The notes under the pieces are model-generated. The model did no database searches. It had not been told where the DNA came from and was given only the letters and a program-made list of their open reading frames with translations. Shown in pieces: positions 43,415-53,200 of a stretch of DNA of 64,000 bases. The stretch comes from Flammeovirgaceae bacterium UBA7330 (GTDB taxonomy: Bacteria; Bacteroidota; Bacteroidia; Cytophagales; Cyclobacteriaceae): assembly GCA_002471275.1 (NCBI GenBank), contig DKPQ01000014.1, forward strand, positions 330,297-394,296, in the 5' to 3' direction. The position numbers and the translations under genes were made by a program. The stretch's first letter is position 1; each line of letters begins with the position of its first letter.

Positions 43415-45558
43415 AATTTGAAGGTAACACTTTTACCATGATAGACGCCCTGCGGCAGGTCGATGATAAACAGGGTTTCGCCAATCTTTGGGTTTGGATA
43501 GCTGTAATAACCATCTCCGTCCACCTCATAGTGCCCTGATACAATCAGCATCAATTTATTCAATTTCCTTGATGGATCAGCTACCGAAATCTCCGTAATC
43601 TTTCCCTGATCTGCCTTTAGCATAACCATACCCTGGCTCTCCAATTTGACATACAGGTCTTCCGAAAACTCAACCTTGCCTGACTGATAAAAAGCAGCCT
43701 GATAAACGCCCAGTTCATTGTGCTTTACCGCCTGAAGGTTGCCTGTATTGCTTACGATTTCAATCGGGTTTTTTTGTTCAAATGATTTCAAATCATCCAC
43801 AGAAACATCAGGCAATACCATGTATTCATAAGATGCATTATTTGGACTCTTGCCATGATCAAACCAAAGCATGAATACCTCCTCCTGTATCAGCTCATCG
43901 GAGATATTCTTTTGATCTGTGATGTCAGACCAACGTCCTTCCTCCACCTGGTTGGAGAGCTCTACTGTAGTCGGAGTAGGGAAAACATATCCAATCTTGT
44001 CCTGGTGAACCCAAATTGTATTTTCCAATTGCCGGGTACCTTTCGAAAGCTCTTTGACCTCTGACCCCTGCTTTACGGTGACATTGCTCCTGAGCAAGAC
44101 CTGGTTGATGGTAGTCGCCACCGGCAGATCGGGATCAGAATAGATATCCGCACCCAGGCATACATACTTGTCATCAAAGAAGAACCATGACTTCTTGGCA
44201 CTCAGCATGTCATGGGGACTCACAAAATCGAATGCCACAGCTCCATAATATCCATCTGTAACCGCACCTACAAAATCTCTATACCCTGGCTTCTGGATTT
44301 CATCAGGTTCCGGAAGCTGAGGTTTCTGCATGATGGTTGTCCCGGAGATCTTTTGCCAATCATACACCGGCCAGATATTATGATATTCGTCTCCTTTTAG
44401 TTGGATGTAGTTTGTGCCATCGGCTCTGTGGTGGGTAGGTTTCCCCGGACCATTATAGGGCACTTCCATGTTTTTATTTCTCGTTGAAAACATCCGTACG
44501 GTGGTATAAAAATTGGGTCGCTGAACCACAAAGTGCTCGGTTTGCCAGAAGAATTTAGCAAAGGAGGCAGAAGGTTTGGCTTCACCTTTTCTCAGTCGCA
44601 TGATCTCCTCGAGCTCATCTTTTCGATAATCTGTGCTGATCAGCAACCGCTCGATCTCTTCAGTACCCTTCGGCTCAAAGGTGGCCTTATGGGTAATGCT
44701 TCTGTTTTTCACACTGATATCCTGGTAAATACCATAAACCTGTTGCTTGTAAATCCCATCCAGATAGTAATCGATCAGGTGATTGATCTTTTCTGTAGAG
44801 AAGGCATACTTCGTGCCCGCCACATAGTAAGCCCATTCTCCAAAATTATTGGCATATTTTCCATAACCATAGGAATCCGTATTATTGACCCGATCTACAC
44901 GGTGATGAAAACTATAATCATGCTGCATCCCACGCTGACCGGTGGAGAACTTCACTTCTCCTTCAATCAATTCGATGATCTCTTCGAAACGCTCCCTGTC
45001 GCCAATGAACAACAGATTCTTGGCCAGTATGCCGGCAATCACGATGCGGTCACCACTGGGTCGTGCCCCTGAAGCATTCATGTGTGCCCTGCCAATAATA
45101 GGCTGGGCACCTTCCACAAGGTTTTTGGGCAATTCATCACCCATCAACAACATCAGGTTCACCAGGTTGGTTGGAGTTGAGATTTGGTTATTGTGCCAGT
45201 TGTCACCAAAGAAGTCTTTGTCCACCCAGTACTTGAGGCTGGTGGTCACCCGCTCTTTGATCTTTTTGCTTTTGTGATACTTTGAGCCGGGCGTTTTGTA
45301 AGCCTGAGCGAGATAAACCAAATCATAAGTGTGATGTCTGTGGGGGAAACCAGCTGTTCTGCTCAGATCAGCATAGTCTATATCGTTGAAGCTCCCATCA
45401 GGATTCATCCTAGAAAAGATGTCCTCCACCCTGGCATTGTCAATAGTGGCTTTGAGAAGCTCATCAACGACCCTTTTCTTGATGATGGTAAAGTCGTCCT
45501 CTTTTTTGAGGGGAGTAAAGGCTAAAAGTGAGCCTAGAAATGCGAGGAGTAAGTTCAT
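43411..45558 (-). CDS. Polysaccharide lyase family 8
   Basis: The 715-residue protein has a signal peptide (MNLLLAFLGSLLAF), an (alpha/alpha) toroid of about 350 residues and C-terminal beta-sandwiches. Catalytic residues fit PL8: Asn in WHNNQISTPTNLV (about 123), His in YSFHHRVDRVN (about 218), Tyr in SYGYGKYANNFGEW (about 230), plus the conserved RPSGDRIVIAG and TRNKNMEVPYNG. PL8 cleaves hyaluronate, chondroitin, xanthan or alginate; the exact substrate is not deducible. It overlaps the Gre-like gene. Confidence 0.9.
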   Translation of the reverse strand: MNLLLAFLGSLLAFTPLKKEDDFTIIKKRVVDELLKATIDNARVEDIFSRMNPDGSFNDIDYADLSRTAGFPHRHHTYDLVYLAQAYKTPGSKYHKSKKIKERVTTSLKYWVDKDFFGDNWHNNQISTPTNLVNLMLLMGDELPKNLVEGAQPIIGRAHMNASGARPSGDRIVIAGILAKNLLFIGDRERFEEIIELIEGEVKFSTGQRGMQHDYSFHHRVDRVNNTDSYGYGKYANNFGEWAYYVAGTKYAFSTEKINHLIDYYLDGIYKQQVYGIYQDISVKNRSITHKATFEPKGTEEIERLLISTDYRKDELEEIMRLRKGEAKPSASFAKFFWQTEHFVVQRPNFYTTVRMFSTRNKNMEVPYNGPGKPTHHRADGTNYIQLKGDEYHNIWPVYDWQKISGTTIMQKPQLPEPDEIQKPGYRDFVGAVTDGYYGAVAFDFVSPHDMLSAKKSWFFFDDKYVCLGADIYSDPDLPVATTINQVLLRSNVTVKQGSEVKELSKGTRQLENTIWVHQDKIGYVFPTPTTVELSNQVEEGRWSDITDQKNISDELIQEEVFMLWFDHGKSPNNASYEYMVLPDVSVDDLKSFEQKNPIEIVSNTGNLQAVKHNELGVYQAAFYQSGKVEFSEDLYVKLESQGMVMLKADQGKITEISVADPSRKLNKLMLIVSGHYEVDGDGYYSYPNPKIGETLFIIDLPQGVYHGKSVTFKL

Positions 45559-45654
45559 GAATTTGGGTTAATGTTATTTGGGTTACTAAAATTACAGCTT
45601 TGCGTTCAATTTTCTTTCTCCACAGAAAGTATTAAGATATTTTAAGCACAAAAA

Positions 45655-45675
45655 AACCCTCCACCAGGGAGGGTT
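45655..45675 (-). terminator. Rho-independent terminator of dnaK
   Basis: An 8-base perfect stem AACCCTCC/GGAGGGTT with a five-base loop is followed on the reverse strand by a run of T. It lies about 25 bases after the dnaK stop. Confidence 0.9.
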
Positions 45676-45700
45676 CTTTCATCTATTTTATCAAGAAGTC

Positions 45701-47629
45701 TTACTTCTTCTTGTCTTCGTCTACTTCTTCAAACTCTACGTCTGATACTTCTGAATCACCATCTGATTTGGCTTCTTCACCACCAGGTGCTCCGGCTGCG
45801 CCATCAGCACCGCCAGCAGCTTGTTGAGCCTGGTAGATCTCCTGAGAAGCAGCAGACCATGCTGTATTCAAATCATTCATCGCAGTATCGATAGCTGCCA
45901 CATCCTGTGAAGCGTGTGCTTCTTTCAGCTTTTTCAAAGCGCCGTCGATCGCCGTTTTGTTGCCTTCAGAGAGCTTATCACCGAATTCGTTCAACTGTTT
46001 TTCAGTCTGGAATATCAGTGAATCTGCCTGATTGATCTTTTCGATCTTCTCTTTGGCTTGCTTATCTGATTCAGCATTGGCTTCGGCTTCCTGCTTCATT
46101 TTTTGGATTTCGTCATCTGACAATCCTGAAGATGCCTCGATTCTGATCTTCTGCTCTTTTCCGGTTCCCTTGTCTTTTGCAGACACATTCAGGATACCAT
46201 TCGCATCGATGTCGAAAGTTACCTCGATCTGAGGCACTCCTCTCGGCGCTGGTGGTATACCATCCAGGTGGAACCTACCGATAGACCTGTTGTCTTTGGC
46301 CATTGGTCGCTCTCCCTGCAATACATGGATCTCTACAGATGGCTGATTGTCAGCTGCTGTAGAGAAGGTCTCAGACTTCTTCGTAGGGATCGTAGTGTTT
46401 GACTCAATCAGCTTGGTAGAGACACCGCCAAGGGTCTCAATACCCAGAGAAAGAGGAGTTACATCAAGTAACAATACGTCTTTTACCTCACCAGTGAATA
46501 CACCACCCTGGATCGCAGCACCAATCGCTACTACCTCATCAGGGTTCACACCTTTAGAAGGTTTCTTACCAAAGAATTTCTCCACTTCTTCCTGGATCTT
46601 AGGGATCCTTGTTGATCCACCTACCAGGATTACCTCATCAATGTCTGAAGCTGTCATTCCTGCATCAGCCAACGCCTTTTTACATGGCTCCATTGATCTT
46701 CTTACCAAATCTTCACTCAATTGCTCGAATTTGGCTCTGCTCAAAGACCTTACAAGGTGCTTTGGAATACCATCCACCGGCATAATGTAAGGCAAGTTGA
46801 TCTCTGTGCTGCTAGAGCTTGACAACTCCACTTTGGCTTTCTCAGCAGCTTCTTTCAATCTTTGAAGTGCCATCGGATCTTTTCTCAGATCGATACCCTC
46901 GTCTTTTTTAAATTCTTCTGCCAACCAGTTGATGATCACTGAATCAAAGTCATCACCACCCAGGTGAACATCACCATTGGTAGATTTCACTTCAAATACA
47001 CCGTCTCCTAATTCAAGGATAGAAATATCGAAAGTACCTCCACCAAGGTCATACACTGCGATCTTAAGATCCTGGTTTTTCTTATCAAGTCCGTATGCCA
47101 ATGCTGCAGCAGTCGGCTCATTGATAATCCTTTTAACTTCCAGACCTGCGATCTGACCAGCTTCTTTTGTGGCCTGACGCTCTGCATCATTGAAGTATGC
47201 AGGCACAGTGATCACAGCTTCTTTTACTTCCTGACCCAAAAAATCCTCAGCTGTTGACTTCATCTTCTGAAGGATCATCGCTGAAATTTCCTGAGGTGTA
47301 TAGTTACGATCTCCGATTTTTACACGGATCGTGTCGTTGCTTCCCGCTTCAAGTTTGTAAGAAACATTTTTTCTTTCTTCCGAAACTTCCTTGTATTTCT
47401 TACCCATGAACCGCTTTACCGAACTGATGGTGTTGTGCGGATTGGTTATGGCCTGACGTTTTGCTGGGTCTCCAACTTTTCGTTCTCCCTTTCCATCATC
47501 CAAAAAGGCCACAATAGAAGGTGTTGTTCTGTGTCCTTCACTATTTTGAATGACAACAGGTTCGTTTCCTTCCATTACCGCCACACATGAGTTGGTTGTA
47601 CCTAAGTCTATGCCGATAATTTTTCCCAT
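45701..47629 (-). CDS. dnaK: Molecular chaperone DnaK (Hsp70)
   Basis: The 642-residue protein is full length. The ATPase domain has IGIDLGTTNSCVAVMEG, VYDLGGGTFDISILEL and VILVGGSTRIPKIQ. The substrate-binding domain contains LLLDVTPLSLGIETLGG, and the disordered tail ends VSDVEFEEVDED. It folds and protects proteins in the cytoplasm with DnaJ and GrpE, which are not encoded here. It is monocistronic with a strong terminator; the upstream palindrome at 47720-47732 is a candidate control site. Confidence 0.98.
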   Translation of the reverse strand: MGKIIGIDLGTTNSCVAVMEGNEPVVIQNSEGHRTTPSIVAFLDDGKGERKVGDPAKRQAITNPHNTISSVKRFMGKKYKEVSEERKNVSYKLEAGSNDTIRVKIGDRNYTPQEISAMILQKMKSTAEDFLGQEVKEAVITVPAYFNDAERQATKEAGQIAGLEVKRIINEPTAAALAYGLDKKNQDLKIAVYDLGGGTFDISILELGDGVFEVKSTNGDVHLGGDDFDSVIINWLAEEFKKDEGIDLRKDPMALQRLKEAAEKAKVELSSSSSTEINLPYIMPVDGIPKHLVRSLSRAKFEQLSEDLVRRSMEPCKKALADAGMTASDIDEVILVGGSTRIPKIQEEVEKFFGKKPSKGVNPDEVVAIGAAIQGGVFTGEVKDVLLLDVTPLSLGIETLGGVSTKLIESNTTIPTKKSETFSTAADNQPSVEIHVLQGERPMAKDNRSIGRFHLDGIPPAPRGVPQIEVTFDIDANGILNVSAKDKGTGKEQKIRIEASSGLSDDEIQKMKQEAEANAESDKQAKEKIEKINQADSLIFQTEKQLNEFGDKLSEGNKTAIDGALKKLKEAHASQDVAAIDTAMNDLNTAWSAASQEIYQAQQAAGGADGAAGAPGGEEAKSDGDSEVSDVEFEEVDEDKKK

Positions 47630-47719
47630 TGTAATAATTTATGTTTAATGCTACTTTTCTTTTCCTGTCCATTTCTATTCATCAATGGTTGTGCCAATAG
47701 GGAAATGACAGGGAAATTG

Positions 47720-47732
47720 TGACAGAATGTCA
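47720..47732. promoter_or_regulatory. Palindrome TGACAGAATGTCA upstream of dnaK
   Basis: A 13-base inverted repeat (TGACA-N3-TGTCA) lies about 90 bases upstream of the dnaK ATG, with a further TGACA half site at 47706. It could be a heat-shock or other regulator site. The gene-free stretch is only about 170 bases, so its position fits promoter control. Confidence 0.35.
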
Positions 47733-47798
47733 TAATCAGGAAGAAAAAATTGGTGAAGTAGCAGAAATTGACTGATTGACAGCCCTTTTGGGTTGACA

Positions 47799-47981
47799 CT
47801 AGCCACCACGCTTTGTTCGGATATACCGAACCACCATCAAAGCGGCGAAGATGATCAGAATGGCAATCGGGGCTATGTTATGAACCTCCTTTAATGCATC
47901 CGGATTTTTATCAGCCTCTACTCCATAATAGATGGCTATTCCTATGATAAAGTAAATAATGTACCTAGATGTTCTTCGCAC
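47799..47981 (-). CDS. Small two-helix membrane protein, 60 residues
   Basis: The protein opens MRRTSRYIIYFIIGIAIYYG, has a second helix (IAPIAILIIFAALMVVRYI) and ends in a basic tail (RTKRGG). The layout fits a real inner-membrane microprotein with inside-positive ends. Its stop lies about 170 bases upstream of dnaK on the same strand. It is divergent from prfC, whose ATG is 51 bases away. Function unknown. Confidence 0.55.
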   Translation of the reverse strand: MRRTSRYIIYFIIGIAIYYGVEADKNPDALKEVHNIAPIAILIIFAALMVVRYIRTKRGG

Positions 47982-48005
47982 GTTTCAAAGGTAAGCGAAT
48001 AGATT

Positions 48006-48013
48006 TAACTTTG
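48006..48013 (+). promoter_or_regulatory. -7 box TAACTTTG ahead of prfC
   Basis: This exact TAnnTTTG match lies 19 bases before the prfC ATG, in the short gap between divergent genes. A -33 element is not obvious. Confidence 0.45.
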
Positions 48014-48032
48014 CGGCCTGATATTCACATCC

Positions 48033-49613
48033 ATGACTTTAGAACAGGAAATAAACAAACGTAGGACTTTCGGCATCATCGCTCACCCGGATGCAGGAAA
48101 AACCACTCTAACGGAGAAATTGCTCCTTTTTGGAGGGGCCATCCAGACTGCCGGTGCGGTCAAATCCAACAAAATAGATGTCAGCACCCGCTCCGACTGG
48201 ATGGACATAGAGAAGCAAAGAGGAATCTCTGTAGCTACGTCCGTTATGGGTTTTGAGTACAAAGACCTGAAAATTAATATCCTTGATACTCCGGGTCACC
48301 AGGACTTTGCTGAAGATACTTATCGTACACTTACTGCTGTAGATAGTGTGATCATGGTAATTGACTGTGTGAAAGGGGTAGAGCAGCAAACCGAAAAGTT
48401 GATGGAGGTTTGCCGTATGCGGAATACTCCCGTGCTATGTTTTATCAACAAGCTGGACCGCGAAGGAAGAGATGCTTTTGACCTGTTAGACGAGATCGAA
48501 GAAAAGCTGGATATCAAAGTGCGCCCCATGAGCTGGCCAATCGGCATGGGAAAATCACTTCGAGGTGTTTTTAATATCTATGAAAACAACCTCAACCTGT
48601 ACGAGCCCAACAAAACAAAGAAGGTCACTGATGTAGTGGAAATCAAAGGGGTAGATGACCCTAAGCTGGATCAGCATTTGCCAGAATCGATGACCAAAGA
48701 ACTGAGAGAAGAGATTGAGCTGGTCAATGGCGTGTATGACCCATTCAACAAAGAGAACTATTTGAATGGAAAAGTAGCTCCTGTATTCTTTGGCAGTGCG
48801 GTCAATAATTTTGGGGTTCGCGAATTGCTGGATTGCTTTATCCAGATCGCTCCACCCCCAAAAGCAAGAGAAAACGAACTAAGACTGGTGACTCCTCAAG
48901 AAAAGAAATTTACCGGCTTCATTTTTAAGATCCATGCCAATATGGATCCGAAACATAGAAACCGGATCGCTTTTGCCAGGGTATGTTCCGGGAAGTTTGA
49001 ACGGGGCAGCAACTATTATCATGTCCGTCAGGATAAACCGTTTCGATTTTCCAATGCCACTGCTTTCATGGCCCAGCAAAAAGAAACGGTAGATGAGGCA
49101 TTCCCCGGAGATATCGTGGGACTTTATGATACCGGAAACCTGAAAATTGGGGATACATTGACCGAAGGAGAAAAGGCGCTGTATAAAGGAATCCCTTTCT
49201 TCTCACCTGAGCTTTTCAGGGAGGTGATCAACCTGGATGCCATGAAATCCAAGCAGTTGGAAAAGGGGCTGGATCAGCTCATGGATGAGGGTGTTGCGCA
49301 GCTTTTTACTTATGAAATGGGTGCCAGAAAAGTTGTTGGTACAGTAGGAGCCCTGCAGTTTGAAGTCTTGCAGCACCGCCTGCTAAATGAGTATAAAGCC
49401 AGTGCCCGGTTTGAAGCTGTCAATATCTATAAGGCCTGCTGGATAAGTGCTAAGGAACAATCGAAGCTGGACGCCTTTGTGAAAGATAAATATCGTCATA
49501 TTGCAAGAGACAAAGAAGGTAAGCTGGTATTTATGGCTGAGTCAAAAGCCTGGCTCCAGATGGTTCAGGACAACTTCCCGGACATTGAGTTTCACTTTAT
49601 CAGTGAGTTTTAG
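48033..49613 (+). CDS. prfC: Peptide chain release factor 3
   Basis: The 526-residue GTPase has G1 AHPDAGKTTLTEKLL, the switch region DWMDIEKQRGISVATSVMGFEY, G3 DTPGHQDFAEDTYRTL and G4 NKLDREGRD. Domains 2 and 3 follow to the C-terminus. RF3 removes RF1/RF2 from the ribosome after termination. Length and motif spacing are standard. Its stop overlaps the stop of the convergent PIN gene by three bases. Confidence 0.97.
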   Translation: MTLEQEINKRRTFGIIAHPDAGKTTLTEKLLLFGGAIQTAGAVKSNKIDVSTRSDWMDIEKQRGISVATSVMGFEYKDLKINILDTPGHQDFAEDTYRTLTAVDSVIMVIDCVKGVEQQTEKLMEVCRMRNTPVLCFINKLDREGRDAFDLLDEIEEKLDIKVRPMSWPIGMGKSLRGVFNIYENNLNLYEPNKTKKVTDVVEIKGVDDPKLDQHLPESMTKELREEIELVNGVYDPFNKENYLNGKVAPVFFGSAVNNFGVRELLDCFIQIAPPPKARENELRLVTPQEKKFTGFIFKIHANMDPKHRNRIAFARVCSGKFERGSNYYHVRQDKPFRFSNATAFMAQQKETVDEAFPGDIVGLYDTGNLKIGDTLTEGEKALYKGIPFFSPELFREVINLDAMKSKQLEKGLDQLMDEGVAQLFTYEMGARKVVGTVGALQFEVLQHRLLNEYKASARFEAVNIYKACWISAKEQSKLDAFVKDKYRHIARDKEGKLVFMAESKAWLQMVQDNFPDIEFHFISEF

Positions 49614-50017
49614 AATATATTCTTCAAATACCTATTTCTTTTGTCCCGATAGATATAGAAGTCGCTGTCAATGCTTGCAATTTCTTTTAAGTTCTTCTCC
49701 TCAGCGACTACCATTAGCGAAGCATCAGCAAAATCCATAGGTACATCGCTGAACTTCTGACAGAATGCTATTATCCTCTCAAGGTCCATTAAGTCAAGGT
49801 CCACAAGCTGTAAACCGCCTCGCCTAACCCATTCCAGAAAACCAATCTGTGCCTTTATATTAAAATCCAGCATATGTGTCACCTCTGTAATGACTGGCCA
49901 GGTTGTCAATAGAAATCCTTTGAATCCTTTTATAAAGTCAATAGCCCTTTCATGATATTGATCACTCTTATCGAAAAGTGCTATGAGAGGTCCTGCATCA
50001 ATGAGAATGCTTTTCAC
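49610..50017 (-). CDS. PIN-domain toxin (VapC-like)
   Basis: From a GTG at 50017 the product has 135 residues. The frame extends further upstream, but the PIN fold begins right here (VKSILIDAGPLIALFDKS), and this start gives a 20-base overlap with the antitoxin gene. Acidic nuclease residues are visible: D7 in LIDAG, Glu in VITEVTHML (about 44), Asp in DFADASLMVVA (about 97) and Asp in IDSDFYI. It is expected to be a Mg-dependent RNase held inactive by the RHH protein. Confidence 0.8.
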   Translation of the reverse strand: MKSILIDAGPLIALFDKSDQYHERAIDFIKGFKGFLLTTWPVITEVTHMLDFNIKAQIGFLEWVRRGGLQLVDLDLMDLERIIAFCQKFSDVPMDFADASLMVVAEEKNLKEIASIDSDFYIYRDKRNRYLKNIF

Positions 50018-50246
50018 GGAGTTTACTCTTAATTCTTTTCTTGTATGTGGCTGATCTGTCTTTATCACCACTACCAAATTGACCAAACAAATCCATGCCT
50101 AAATCAAAAGGCCTATTAGACAGCCTGATCTTGCTGAAATACAATGCAAGCGCTTCCTTCACAACAGTGGATTTGGAAACATTCTGGTCCTTACTGTATT
50201 GATTAAGGAATTCTTCAAGTTCCGGATCGAGTCTTACTGTCAACAT
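49998..50246 (-). CDS. Ribbon-helix-helix antitoxin
   Basis: The protein of about 82 residues starts at MLTVRLDPELEEFLNQY, the typical RHH strand and helix, and continues VSKSTVVKEALALYFSKI. A longer frame to 50270 adds eight residues that do not look like the family. The basic tail (YKKRIKSKLREKH) probably wraps the toxin. It precedes and overlaps the PIN gene, as usual in type II systems. Confidence 0.78.
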   Translation of the reverse strand: MLTVRLDPELEEFLNQYSKDQNVSKSTVVKEALALYFSKIRLSNRPFDLGMDLFGQFGSGDKDRSATYKKRIKSKLREKHSH

Positions 50247-50293
50247 AGCATTCAATGAAATGTAATACAAATGTAATACAAAATATAGATAAA

Positions 50294-53200
50294 CTACTCA
50301 GACTTCACGATCCGCTTCATAAACTCATACTCCTCGTTAATCATTAGGATGAAGTAAACACCGTTTGAGAGTGACCGTACATCAATTTGAATGATAGGGT
50401 CCGAAGAATAGGTCTGATACAATTCCTGTCCCAATGAATTGATGAGTTTAATACTCAGATCTTTGTTCAAAGCATTGGTGATTATCAGTTGCTCGCTCAC
50501 AGGATTGGGATAGATCGAAACCTGAAACTTGTCACTATCATCAAGACCCAAAACCGTAACGTCATAACAATCCGAAAGCTCAGTACACCCCAGTTTGCTA
50601 ATTTCTACTGCGTACCTTCCGTCATTCTCCGGAATAAATATCCTGCTAGTAGCACCTGACACTGGTGTATTATTTTCACAATTGATCCACTGATAGGTAG
50701 CTCCACTTACTTCTGCAGTTAGTACCCCTCCCACTTTGGTGACATTGGTATTAATACCGCTGATGATTACATCCTGGGTCTGAGAAAAGGTATTTCCGGC
50801 ACCGTCCGAATAAGTCCAGGTGATTGTGGCACTCTCTGTCACGGGAAACTCAGTCTCTGTTGTGGCCTGAATTGTGCCATCACAATTATCCAGTGCAGTG
50901 GGGACACCAGGCATGTTTACCATACATTCCCCAACCAAATCCGGTAAAGTAATTCTGTCAGGGAAAGGTGCAGTTTCATCCGTAATTACCACCTCCTGGT
51001 CCTGAGTGGTGCTATTTCCACTGGGGTCCGTGTATGTCCAGACGATGGTTGTGCTTTCTGTGATGAGCTGCTGTGTGGTGGTTGTCCCGGTTATTACTCC
51101 TCCGCAATTATCTGTGGCCTTAGGTGCTGTGGGTCTCACCACCACACATTCACCTGTTAGGGTGGTAAGTGCACTACTGTTTGCTACGGGTGGTGTTACA
51201 TCAGCAATAATTACCTCTTGTGTCTGCTCGACGGAATTACCACTGGCATCGGTGTAGGTCCACGTAATGGTTGTACTTTCAGTCAATGGAAAAGCTGCAT
51301 TGGTTGTCCCGTTCACCACCCCATTACAGTTGTCTGTTGCTGTAGGTGCTACCGGAGTACTCAACGAACACTCAGCATTAAGATCCGGCAAAGTGGCTTC
51401 ATCCGGGGTAGGCGCAGCATCGTCTTCAATAATTACATTCTGGGTTTGCGTGGTAGTATTACCATTCCCATCGTCATAAGTCCAGATAATAACAGTTGTT
51501 CCTGCTGTAGTAACCGGAAAGGTAACATTGGCCTGGCCAGTGATAGTACCCTCACAATTATCAGTAGCGGTAGGGGAAGATGGTGCTGGTACTTCACAGG
51601 TACCACTGATGTCTGGCAATGATGCAACGTCAGGAACCGGATCCGTAATATCATCAACTATCGCATTTTGAGTCTGGGTGGATATATTACCCAGGTGATC
51701 CTCAAAACTCCAGGTAACTACGGTGGTTCCCTGCGTTGTTATTGGAAAAGCAATATCTGCTACCCCGGAAATTATTTCCCCACAATTATCTGTTGCAATG
51801 GGTGCCGTAGGCTCCAAAACTGAACACTCTCCAGTCAGATCAGCCAGGCTCACTTCATCTGGCACAGGCGCTGTCATATCTGTAATAATAATCTTCTGTT
51901 CCTGTGTGGATTGATTGCCTAAGGCATCCTCATAGGTCCATGTTATCATGGTAGTCCCCTGGTCTTCAACTGGGAATACAATATTGGAAATTCCTGTAAC
52001 CTCAATACCGCAATTGGTAATGGCTTTAGGCGCAGTGGGTTCTTCTATGAAGCACTCACCCACAAGGTCTGCTAATGTTCCTTCTACAGGCACTGGATCA
52101 GCAATCGTAATCGGTAAATTCTGTGCCCCTGCAGACATCTGCCATTGATGATAAGGATATGAGGCATCCTCATCTATCATCCATGAGCTGGAAAAATCCA
52201 ACTTATTGAAGGTTTCACTTCGCTGAAACTCAGCATTACTTTTACCTACACCATCATCGTCTGATGTAAAACAGGATGTCTCTAAATTCCAATAGGAATC
52301 ATCAACTGCCCCCAGGTTGGAGCCAATAAAACCACCCAGATAAGCAACACCGCTTACACCCCCCAAAGAATAGCAGTCAGTAATGTCTGAACCTGATAGG
52401 GCACTTCCTGCAAAACCTCCTACAAAGTCTCCTCCAGTAACCTCACCGGTAGCATAGCTATCATCTATCGTACCACTGCCACCATTCTCCCCAACAAAAC
52501 CTCCTGTGTTGTCTGCACCAGTCACCTCTCCAGCGGCATAACTCAATGTGATTGATCCATCATTATATCCGGCGAAACCACCGGTTGAATTTCCTCCCAC
52601 CACTACTACTGATGAGAAGGACTCCATGATCATTCCGGAATTTGACCCCACTAATCCTCCAGTAGAAGATCCCCCGGAAACATTACCCGTACTGGAACAA
52701 ACAACAATATCACCTCCATCATTATTTCCAACCATGGAACCTACACTGGAACCGCCGTTTATTTCTACATCTTCCAGTTGCAGATCTTGTAGCGTAGCCG
52801 GTCCTTCAATTGCTCCAAATAATCCAATATCATCTTCCGCAGACCTATCGATGAACAATCCTGAAATGGTGTAACCCTGCCCATTGAAATTACCTGAAAA
52901 AGGAGACGCCGTAGATCCTATGGGTTCCCAACCAGAGCCTTCATTCCAAAAATGACCCCCTGAAGTGTTTGTGTCATCAGAAAGATCAAGGTCATTCATA
53001 AGAACAAAATAGGCCGTTGGAAACTCTCTTACAAATGACAAAGAAATAGATGTGGTGATCTCATAAGGATCACCGGAGGTGCCTGCTCCGCCTAAAAACA
53101 TTCTTAGTCCAGGGATAGAATCATCACTAAATACTCTGAGAAAAGGATAGGTTTGCTCATTGAAAATATTCCAGGTATCGGTGAAATCCCAATTGGTAAA

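Noticed and set aside
46347..46790. 147-residue frame opposite dnaK
   Set aside because: A common antisense shadow of dnaK codon bias.
50800..52100. Regularly spaced repeats that could look like a CRISPR array
   Set aside because: The period is about 225-240 bases and follows the HYR protein repeats in frame; units are diverged and have no short uniform spacers.
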